From JACVRW01 sp963765135 (GTDB taxonomy: Bacteria; Actinomycetota; Thermoleophilia; Solirubrobacterales; Thermoleophilaceae): DNA of 64,000 bases. The stretch covers positions 1,116,001 to 1,180,000 of the forward strand of contig CAVXUX010000002.1 of assembly GCA_963765135.1 (NCBI GenBank), in the 5' to 3' direction. The translations under genes were made by a program, and so were the position numbers. This document shows positions 8,707-15,070 of this stretch, piece by piece. Numbering within the stretch: position 1 is the first letter of the stretch; each line of letters opens with the position of its first letter. Under the pieces are notes generated by a model. The model was not told the DNA's origin, did not search any database, and saw nothing but the letters and a program-made list of their open reading frames with translations.

Positions 8707-9000
8707 GATTTCGGTGGCGAGTCCAAGGGCTTCGGCGATCGAGCTGCCGGCGCTGGCCACTCGTGCGCTCCCGACCAGGGGAGCAATGGCGATCAGCACG
8801 CCCTGAACCTGCTCGACCGTCAACCCCACCTCTGACGCCGCCTCGAGGTTCAAGAGATAGGACGCCGGCGGAGCGCCGGTGGACGCCAGGGCGGCGATCC
8901 GCACAAGCATGAACGTCTCGGCGTCGAGACCAGAGCGCTCCGGGATCCCTTCATTCATCGACACGAGGGTGTCTAGGACGGGTGTATTCACTTCGGACAT
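8698..9000 (-). CDS. carboxymuconolactone decarboxylase-like protein
   Basis: 100 aa. AETFMLVRIAALAST and VQGVLIAIAPLVGSARV match the CMD helices. As in the 3558 paralogue, the CXXCH redox site is missing (APPASYLLNLEA), so peroxidase-linked activity is unlikely. ATG 9000 follows GAGGAG. It lies 55 nt downstream of the SHOCT gene and probably shares its motif-1 promoter. Confidence 0.7.
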   Translation of the reverse strand: MSEVNTPVLDTLVSMNEGIPERSGLDAETFMLVRIAALASTGAPPASYLLNLEAASEVGLTVEQVQGVLIAIAPLVGSARVASAGSSIAEALGLATEIAR

Positions 9001-9055
9001 GGGTAGCTCCTCTGGTTGCGGCCACCTCGCGATCGGCCGACGACTCTGGTGTGAC

Positions 9056-9343
9056 TTAGGTGCGACCGAGCAGCTTGGCCTTCTCGCGCTCGAACTCCTC
9101 GTCCGTAAGGACGTTCTGCTCATGAAGCTCGCCTAACTGCTTGAGCTCCTCCATCGCCTCGTGGGACAGACCCGCTGCCCCGGCAGGCTGGGCCCCTTGA
9201 GTAGCGGGCCCGGCGGAGGCCGCTGGCTGGGCGGCTGCAGCCTGCTGCTGCGCATCCTTGGCGTCCTTGTGCTTCTTGGCCGCGACGACCGCGCCTCCGA
9301 CAACGGCGGCGCGCCGTCTGCGCTGGCGTCTATCTCGTCCCAT
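9056..9343 (-). CDS. SHOCT-domain protein
   Basis: 95 aa. A basic N-terminus (RRQRRRR) precedes a short hydrophobic stretch (AAVVGGAVVAA), an Ala/Gln-rich linker and a C-terminal SHOCT motif (EELKQLGELHEQNVLTDEEF, then EREKAKLL). SHOCT domains usually end small membrane-associated bacterial proteins; their role is unclear. ATG 9343 has GGAGG upstream. Motif-1 copy C lies 60 nt upstream. First gene of a probable SHOCT-CMD-(DUF7144 remnant) operon. Confidence 0.75.
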   Translation of the reverse strand: MGRDRRQRRRRAAVVGGAVVAAKKHKDAKDAQQQAAAAQPAASAGPATQGAQPAGAAGLSHEAMEELKQLGELHEQNVLTDEEFEREKAKLLGRT

Positions 9344-9402
9344 TTCATCCTCCTGGGTCGATTGCCCTGCTGTTCGAGATTGACGCTACGTGGGGATCCC
9401 GT

Positions 9403-9422
9403 CATCGCCCAGATGGGACGAT
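9403..9422 (-). promoter_or_regulatory. motif-1 regulatory element (copy C)
   Basis: Reads ATCGTCCCATCTGGGCGATG toward the SHOCT gene, with CAATCT (9382-9377) after 20 nt. Confidence 0.65.
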
Positions 9423-9607
9423 CTTGGCGTAGGCGCGCGATCGGGCGCCTCTGCAATGGACGCTGTTCAGGTTGTCGCTCCACACCGGCTCGCGGCTTAG
9501 CTTGCCTCACTCATCCGATGTCCACAGGAGGTTGAGCGCGTGTAGCGCGAGCGACATGAGAAGGTCGCGTGGGCGCGTGACCAAGCGCTACAACCAGGCG
9601 AGCCCAC

Positions 9608-9891
9608 GTGATCCGCTGGCTCGACCGCAAGGTGGGCAGCCGTGGGCTGCAGCCGCGCGATGCCGCCTGCCTCGTCGTCGCCGTGCGGCTGGTCGCGGTC
9701 GTCGTCGAGTCGCCTCGTTCCTCCTCCTCGGCGGACTCGCGCTCCTCTCGGTCGTCACGGCGACCATCACAAGCGGGTTCGTCGCGCGTGCCCAGCGCGA
9801 GACCCGTAGCGACGCCGAATCCGAACTGCTGGCCGAGATCCGCGAGCTGCGAGCGCACGTCGCCAAGCTCGCCGAGCCCTTAGAACGGTGA
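9608..9891 (+). pseudogene. two-helix K+ channel remnant lacking the pore
   Basis: Translation from GTG 9608 gives MIRWLDRKVGSRGLQPRD plus the start of a first membrane helix. After about 9710 a different frame gives the second helix (VASFLLLGGLALLSVVTA) and a charged tail ending LAEPLER. In family members these are separated by the pore helix and the TVGYGD selectivity filter, which are absent here. A deletion of roughly 45-50 codons combined with a frame change removed them, so no channel could form. The region 9423-9607 holds nothing I recognise. Confidence 0.65.
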
Positions 9892-10001
9892 CCGTGCCAG
9901 CGCCCCTCGGCTCTCGCCTTGAAAGAAGCGGAAGTCCGTGAGCCTGTGCGGTCCCGCTGCTGCTGCGCAGGCGAGCTGGCTACCGATCCATCTCGCCCTA
10001 A

Positions 10002-10409
10002 TTAGTCGCAGGCCGAGCTGGTGGCGCTGTCGAGGTCGTTGGCTGCCGTCACGACGCTGTTGATCTCCGGTGCGAGAGGTGCGAGCTGCTGCGCCGTCGG
10101 GGACGAAGGCAACTCGTTGATCGTGGTCGAAAGGCTCGAGACCGATGACTTCAGCGCGCTGGTCTCGTTCGGGAAATCCTCTTTCGCCGAACTCACGACC
10201 GCGTCTGCGTCGCTCTGCACCTTTTGGATATCGGTCTGCAGGGTGGAGAGCGAGCCGCTCTCTTAAGCTGCACGTTCTTGAGGTCGTCGACTGACTGCTG
10301 GAGATCGCTCACATTCGAGCAGTAAGCGGGCTTGTCGTCGCCCCCGCACGCCCGCGGCCACCAACGCTGCGGCCGCCAGCACGACCGTCATGGACAACAT
10401 CCTTGACAT
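10002..10409 (-). pseudogene. small lipoprotein gene with two frameshifts
   Basis: ATG 10409 (GAGGTG upstream) begins MSRMLSMTVV, then a hydrophobic signal (LAAAALVAAG). A one-base shift near 10342 restores a lipobox cysteine followed by GGDDKPAYCSNVSDLQQ. A second shift near 10264 leads to an extracytoplasmic helical region that ends SATSSACD at 10002. The three frames together make one coherent lipoprotein of about 130 aa with late cysteines. Either decay or consensus indels could explain this. The function is unknown. Confidence 0.6.
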
Positions 10410-10542
10410 CGTGCACCTCACTTCAGGACGGGGGGCGGATGCCGCGAGCCTACGGTGGCGAGCTCTACGCTGCATCACCCGATCGGTCAAAGACGGGCGA
10501 TGCGAGCGGTGCCATCGAGACTGGCCAATTCCCCGGTCGTCG

Positions 10543-10977
10543 TCACGAGACCGCTTTCGCCTTGATCGCGTCGAACTCGGCTTGGGTGATCGTCCCCTGG
10601 TCGAGCAGTGCCTTGGCCTTGGCGATTTCGTCGGCGGAGCCGCCTGCCGTGTCGCGCACGTAGTCGTCGAACTCGGCCTTCTGGGCCTGGGCCTGTTGCA
10701 TGCTGCGGTCGCGCATCCCGTCGTGCTCGACGATGAGGTAGATCAGCACGCCGAGCCACGGCAGGATGACTACGAAGATCACCCAGAGCGCCTTGGTGAA
10801 GCCGCCGATGTCGTGGCGGCGGAACACGTCGATCAAGACCTGGATCACGATCCAGATCCAGATCACCCAGAAGAAGAAGATGAGGATCGTCCAGAAGACG
10901 TCCAGGAACGGATAGTCGGCCGCTATCAGCACAGTGGAGGCAGGGACAAGCTGATCGGACGTGCCGGCATCGCTCAT
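10543..10977 (-). CDS. PLDc_N-SHOCT membrane protein
   Basis: 144 aa. Two membrane helices (about residues 24-50 and 65-83; DVFWTILIFFFWVIWIWIVI, then LWVIFVVILPWLGVLIYLI) form the PLDc_N-type unit. A linker and a C-terminal SHOCT motif (AKALLDQGTITQAEFDAIK) follow. ATG 10977 has GGAGG. Motif-1 copy D and GATACT precede it. Such proteins are common in actinobacterial stress regulons, but the molecular role is unknown. Confidence 0.8.
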   Translation of the reverse strand: MSDAGTSDQLVPASTVLIAADYPFLDVFWTILIFFFWVIWIWIVIQVLIDVFRRHDIGGFTKALWVIFVVILPWLGVLIYLIVEHDGMRDRSMQQAQAQKAEFDDYVRDTAGGSADEIAKAKALLDQGTITQAEFDAIKAKAVS

Positions 10978-11040
10978 GGTCGACCTCCAATCGCACGCAG
11001 TTCGGGCGACACCGAGTATCGGCCACGAACCCGCCAGGGA

Positions 11041-11060
11041 CATCGCCCAGATGGGATGAA
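11041..11060 (-). promoter_or_regulatory. motif-1 regulatory element (copy D)
   Basis: Reads TTCATCCCATCTGGGCGATG, the best match to the derived consensus, facing the 10543-10977 gene. GATACT (11020-11015) follows after 20 nt. Confidence 0.7.
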
Positions 11061-11125
11061 GTAGGAGCGCCATGCTGCGCCACTCCTAGGAACTGAGAGG
11101 TCCGGCTCTCTTCCTCGGCGTCGTC

Positions 11126-11285
11126 GCAGGGACTCATAGCCGGGCACCTGCCCGGCTACGCCGAGACACGAGCGGTCGCCGCGCTCACCGGCGCCGCCTG
11201 CGTCTCCGTGCTCCGGCTCCCACTCGCCTCCGTGATGATCGCCACGCTGTCAGTCAAAGCCGGCCTGGCAGTCGCCCCGCTGCCG
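11126..11285 (+). pseudogene. fragment resembling a ClC-type channel C-terminus
   Basis: One frame gives GLIAGHLPGYAETRAVAA, then LTGAACVSVLRLPLASVMIA. This resembles the late transmembrane part of ClC-like chloride channels/transporters, where small-residue helices precede a conserved Leu-Pro-Leu segment. There is no start and no continuation, and the frame degenerates after AGLAVAPL. I assign it cautiously as a truncated remnant. Confidence 0.3.
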
Positions 11286-11339
11286 ACCCACTACCGATCA
11301 ACGAACCACCCGACATGCACCGATCGAGAGTCCGACGCC

Positions 11340-11718
11340 GCAGCTCAGCCCGTCGGCAACAGCCGCGGGCTCGCGGTTCGGCCGGGACCGGCGCAATCCC
11401 TCCGCCCGCAACGTCGTCGCCGCCGGGATAGGCACGCATCTACCCGGGCTCATCTACTTGGCGGCGCTCAACGCGATCGCCTCCGAACGGCCTGCCCCGG
11501 TGGACGCCGCCCTGCAGGTCGCGATCTACGACGCCCTCTGGTTCCTGGTCCCGCTCGCGTCGCTCGTGCTGGCGGTCGTGCGCCCCGGTGCGGCCCGCGC
11601 CTACCTCGACGCGGCGACGGCCTGGGTCCGTGGCCACGAGCACGCCGTCCTCGTGTCGGGCTCGCTCGTTCTCGGCGGCTACCTAGTCGTCAAGGGGACG
11701 TGGCGCCTGCTCACTTAG
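11340..11718 (+). pseudogene. C-terminal part of a GAP-family-like membrane protein
   Basis: The frame gives GIGTHLPGLIYLAALNAIA, then an AIYDALWFLVPLASLVLAVV helix and a final GGYLVVKGTWRLL before the stop at 11716-11718. This layout is typical of the last helices of GAP/LysE-type actinobacterial membrane proteins. The N-terminal half is missing: sequence upstream of about 11377 does not continue the family. It directly follows another channel-like fragment, indicating an accumulation of broken membrane-protein genes beside the tRNA-fragment repeat. Confidence 0.45.
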
Positions 11719-11802
11719 AAATGGCTGCAAGGCGCCCCAAAACCGCGGCCAGCAGCACCGCCGAGATACCGTTTCAGGCTGTCTAAGAGCCTGATCCGGC
11801 GA

Positions 11803-11848
11803 AGCGGCTGAAGGGATTCGAACCCTCGACCTTCTGCATGGCAAGCAG
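11803..11848 (-). repeat. tRNA-Gly(GCC) 3' fragment, copy 1 (putative attachment site)
   Basis: On the minus strand this reads the anticodon arm with loop TTGCCAT (anticodon GCC), variable loop, T arm (GAGGG-TTCGAAT-CCCTT) and acceptor 3' strand CAGCCGC. The 5' half of the tRNA (acceptor 5' strand and D arm) is absent. Identical except for rare substitutions to copies at 40380 and 49023, all in the same orientation. Confidence 0.8.
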
Positions 11849-12060
11849 TCGATCTGCGGCACCCAGGCTGCAGAAACGCCTGCAAATCGGCGTGTCCGGC
11901 CGCGTGGACCGCACGCTTGCGTTCCAGGAATTGTGCGGAGATACCGCGGGTTTAGACAATGAACGGACAATGGGCGATGCGGACGGCGCCGGACTAGCGA
12001 CGAGGCGGCCGTGGGTCCTCGCGGAGCCCTCCTGGCTTCGAGCGTCAGCCGGCTTCCTGG
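11849..12060. repeat. long direct repeat flanking tRNA fragment, copy 1
   Basis: About 210 nt right of the tRNA fragment match 40426-40650 at most positions by eye. They include the 12-mer CCTGCAAATCGG (11879-11890) and two direct heptamers ACAATGR spaced 11 nt apart. This is interpreted as a conserved attachment-site arm of related integrated elements. Confidence 0.6.
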
Positions 12061-12269
12061 CCGCTCCCGCTACAAGGGGCCCTCGCCGAGCGATTCCCGG
12101 CCCACATCGACGCGGCGCCTCGCGCCGCTCGTCCATAGGAGTGGCAGTGACGCGGGAGCGCACTGACGCCTGGGATTCGTCCGTTCCAGTCGTCTGACGC
12201 CCGACCTGCGACTCGCTCGCAAGCAGCGAAAGCAGGAGTCGTTCGTGCCGCCTGTGGTATCGATACCGC

Positions 12270-12707
12270 ATGCCTATCTCGTCGTTGGATCGTGACCTCG
12301 CCGAACTTGCCGCTGCGGTGCGGCTGGATGGAACCCTCGCCGCGCTCGCGGGTCGCGCATCCATCGGCGACGCCTACATGCTCGGCATGCTGGTGAGCGG
12401 TATGACGATCTATGGACGCACGACCTCGCCCGTAGATTTATTCGCGCGGATCAACGAGGAGAACGCGAAGATGATCGCGCGCGGTCGCGCACACGGTGCC
12501 GAGAGCTGGTCGGATCAGGAGATTCGCAAGGCGATCGAGGACGGCGACACGACCGTGACACTGGCCGACGCGACCGTGTTCCCTCCGGGGTCGCCGCGCT
12601 ACGAAGTGCCGCTGCTTCGCATCCGACTTGCGCAAGTCGCCGGCTGGTGGCTCGTTCCGACCGACGCCGAGGGCAAGGCGTCGTTCACGCACCCGTCGGC
12701 TGGTTAG
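12270..12707 (+). CDS. hypothetical protein, loosely GvpU-like
   Basis: 145 aa, not firmly recognised. A helical N-terminus leads to YMLGMLVSGMTIYGRTTSP, then a charged helix and a strand-rich end with VTLADATVFPPG and IRLAQVAGWWLV. The order 'LVSG..I.GR' then 'ADA..F.PG' then 'R...V.GWWL' recalls gas-vesicle accessory GvpU-type proteins, but no other gas-vesicle gene is nearby. I treat that as a structural hint only. No strong ribosome site precedes ATG 12270. Confidence 0.5.
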   Translation: MPISSLDRDLAELAAAVRLDGTLAALAGRASIGDAYMLGMLVSGMTIYGRTTSPVDLFARINEENAKMIARGRAHGAESWSDQEIRKAIEDGDTTVTLADATVFPPGSPRYEVPLLRIRLAQVAGWWLVPTDAEGKASFTHPSAG

Positions 12708-12938
12708 CTCGCGGCTTCCGCCGCTGCTCCGGTTCATGCATTGCCGTAGGCGGGTCGCTCCGACGTCCGACGGCTGCGAGGCTACGGGCGAGATGCGGCT
12801 GCAGCCTTCCGCTTCGTTAGGACTCCTGGGCGATCAGCGCGGATGGCCTCGCCACGCATGGAGTCATTAGGTAGGCTCGTCCAAGCGCCGGGCGCTCAGC
12901 TCCGCTCCAGTGCGCCCCGGCACCGTCACGGTACCCAA

Positions 12939-12957
12939 GACCGTCGCTGCGACGGTC
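12939..12957 (+). promoter_or_regulatory. leader hairpin before coiled-coil gene
   Basis: A perfect 8-bp inverted repeat (GACCGTCG-CTG-CGACGGTC) lies 21 nt before ATG 12979, just upstream of the AAGGGAGG ribosome site. It could be an operator or a leader-RNA hairpin. The rest of 12708-12938 shows nothing recognisable. Confidence 0.4.
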
Positions 12958-12978
12958 ACCCTTATAAGGGAGGTTGAC

Positions 12979-13416
12979 ATGCCTGCATCGGACCAGCTGA
13001 CGAGGTTGGCGGCCAGGGCGAAGGAAGCTGAGGATCGGGCCGCGGCCGCACAGGGGAAGGCCAAGGCGGACCTCGAGCAGGACGTTGCGACAGCGCGCGC
13101 ATCAGCTCAGGCCCAGGCTGAGAAGCTGCGCCAGTCCGCGGACGCAAGCAAGGGAAAGCTCTCCGTCTGGTGGAATGACGTGCAGCGCTCGTGGAACGAA
13201 CACGTCGCAAAGATTCGCGAGGACATCGATGCCAAGCGAGCGGAGCACGACGTGGACAGGGCGCAGCGGAACGCCGAGATCGCCGAAGACGACGCCTCGT
13301 TTGCGGTTGAGTACGCGTATGCAGCGATCGAGGAAGCCGAGTACGCGGTGCTCGACGCGGCCCTTGCGAGGAAGCACGCTGACGAGCTGTCCCCACAGTC
13401 GGGCGCTACCGCCTGA
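12979..13416 (+). CDS. small coiled-coil protein
   Basis: 145 aa, almost entirely helical and rich in Ala, Lys and Glu. Heptad segments (about 8-60 and 78-112) surround a conserved-looking central WWNDVQRSWNEHVAKIRED. No signal or membrane helix is present, so it should be cytoplasmic. Similar single-domain coiled-coil proteins are widespread in actinobacteria with no assigned function. ATG 12979 follows GGGAGG. A hairpin in the leader may regulate it. Confidence 0.7.
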   Translation: MPASDQLTRLAARAKEAEDRAAAAQGKAKADLEQDVATARASAQAQAEKLRQSADASKGKLSVWWNDVQRSWNEHVAKIREDIDAKRAEHDVDRAQRNAEIAEDDASFAVEYAYAAIEEAEYAVLDAALARKHADELSPQSGATA

Positions 13417-14149
13417 ACGGCACCTTGGGCTGTGCGCCGAGGTGGGCACAGATCTCGGACGCTACGAGGAGAGAACGCAAAAGCAGCGGATGAAAATCAA
13501 GGCTCCGTTGGACTGGTTTGGCCGCTCCTTGCGAGCGCGGGCGACGACGAGCTAAAGCGCAGGGTCTGTGACCGATGCCCTACCACTGCTCGACGTGAGA
13601 ACCGCCACGTCGGTCGGCCGTGCATTGACAACAAAGCTGGTCGCGCGGAAGCAACCGTCAGTTGTGCCGTGCCATCCGTAACGGCGTAGGGGACTCCCCT
13701 GCCGCGCTGCTTGCCGCTTTGACGGCCTTGAGATGCGCGTCCCAGTGTCGCGCCCGCGCCCGTCTTGGTCGCCTGGGCGGCGTGCCAGTCACGCACGGTG
13801 CGGTGGTAGGCGAGCTCGGCCTATCGGGCGAGCTCGCGCTCGGCCTGGCGAGCTTGCGCGCGGCCGCGACGACCGCCACCTGGTGGCCGCGGCGGGCACG
13901 GATGCGCTGGTAGAACCCCTCCGTTACACAACCGGGGCGCGATCTTCCCCCGGTCACGCGAGCAGGTGAGAGTTCCTCGCATCGGGATGCGGCACTCTGC
14001 CGGACGGAGGGTGGCATCTCTTTGCTGCTGTAAATTCGCGGCGGCCTAGGTTCCCGGTGGCGGTCAGTCCAGTTTGCCCGCGCGTGAGGGCACGATCAAA
14101 GCCGGCGCGGATACTTGCGTTCTGGCAAGGCGCATACACTGCGGCGGCA
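13417..14149. other. 733-nt stretch with only transposase debris
   Basis: No intact gene is visible. One IS110-like fragment lies at 13847-13924 (minus). Other open frames on both strands lack domains and ribosome sites. Confidence 0.5.
13847..13924 (-). pseudogene. IS110-like transposase fragment
   Basis: A short minus-strand frame gives GFYQRIRARRGHQVAVVAAA, then RKLA. This matches the 'FY.R...RRG...A..A.ARKLA' block near the C-terminus of IS110/IS116-type transposases. It breaks off immediately afterwards. It is too short to be active. Confidence 0.45.
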
Positions 14150-14965
14150 ATGAAGCGCTCCGGCGGGCCCTTCGAGCACGCGTACGTGGACGCCGCCGGC
14201 CTGCGCCTCCGCGTCGGGCGCCATGGGTCCGGGCCGCCGCTGCTCCTCATCACTGGAATCGGCGCTCACCTGGACATGTGGGCGCCGTTCGCGCGGCACG
14301 CTGGCGAGCGCGAGCTGATCGCGTTCGACCCGCCCGGCGCTGGGCTCTCGCAGCGGTCGCGTCGCCCGCTGCGCATGAAAGCGCTTGCGCGCGTGGTAAC
14401 GGCGTTGCTGGACGGCCTCGGGCTCGAGCGAGTCGACGTGCTCGGTTACTCGTTCGGCGGCGGCCTCGCGCAGGAGCTGGCCTACCGTGCGCCCGAGCGC
14501 GTCCGACGCCTGGTGCTATGCGCCACGGCCCCGGGACTCGGCGGCGTGCCACCCAAGCCGATCGCGGCGCTCATGCTCGCCACGCCCGCGCGCTACTACC
14601 ACCCGCGACTGCTCGAGCTGAGCCTGGCGCACATCGCCGGCGGACGCACGCGGCGCGAGCCGGGCGTGCTGGCCGCGCACGCGGGGGAGCGCTTGCTGCA
14701 TCCGCCCTCGCCGCTCGGTTACGCCTACCAGCTGTACGCGGCGGGCGGCTGGTCGAGCCTGCCATGGCTGCACCGGATATCGCAGCCGACGCTGGTCGTC
14801 GCGGGCGAGGACGATCCGAGCGTGCCGCTGCGCAACGGCCGGATGCTCGCCGCGCGCATCCCGGATAGCCGCCTGCACGTCGTCGAGGGGGGCGGTCACC
14901 TCTTCCTGCTCGACGAGCCCGAGAGCGTCGCGCGCCCTATACGCGCGTTTCTCGACGCGGCCTGA
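14150..14965 (+). CDS. phaZ: PHA depolymerase-like alpha/beta hydrolase
   Basis: 271 aa. Alpha/beta-hydrolase fold with oxyanion region ITGIGAHLDMW, nucleophile elbow GYSFGG, catalytic Asp in GEDDPS and His in EGGGHLF. The sequence between (LVLCATAPG, later PWLHRISQPTLVVAG) follows the intracellular medium-chain PHA depolymerase family closely. It should hydrolyse stored polyhydroxyalkanoate. ATG 14150 lies about 10 nt after TACACT, suggesting a leaderless transcript. The PHA synthase gene is 105 nt downstream, supporting the assignment. Confidence 0.75.
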   Translation: MKRSGGPFEHAYVDAAGLRLRVGRHGSGPPLLLITGIGAHLDMWAPFARHAGERELIAFDPPGAGLSQRSRRPLRMKALARVVTALLDGLGLERVDVLGYSFGGGLAQELAYRAPERVRRLVLCATAPGLGGVPPKPIAALMLATPARYYHPRLLELSLAHIAGGRTRREPGVLAAHAGERLLHPPSPLGYAYQLYAAGGWSSLPWLHRISQPTLVVAGEDDPSVPLRNGRMLAARIPDSRLHVVEGGGHLFLLDEPESVARPIRAFLDAA

Positions 14966-14987
14966 CTGCGCTCCCTGTTCCAGAGGA

Positions 14988-15004
14988 TTGTGGGCCGCTC
15001 ACAA
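14988..15004. promoter_or_regulatory. 17-bp palindromic operator before PHA synthase
   Basis: Reads TTGTGGGCCGCTCACAA: TTGTG/CACAA arms with 7-nt spacing. The geometry matches TTGTGGTGCGACCACAA at 19318-19334, which precedes the CoA-ligase operon. It lies 66 nt before the synthase start. Confidence 0.5.
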
Positions 15005-15070
15005 CGTGCGTGCGCAAGGTTGTTCTCCCAGGGGAATGACACGACCGCCGCGCTGGGCGAAGGTGAGCGC

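Larger units (their letters stand above)
11719..12269. other. tRNA-fragment repeat region, no protein gene
   Basis: 551 nt that contain the first tRNA-Gly 3' fragment and about 210 nt shared with 40426-40650. Open frames here are antisense to the tRNA fragment or run through the repeat and are not credible genes. Confidence 0.6.

Noticed and set aside
11783..12364. Long minus-strand frames across the tRNA-fragment repeats
   Set aside because: They read through the tRNA segment and the repeat, with no ribosome site or domain; typical spurious frames over tRNA.
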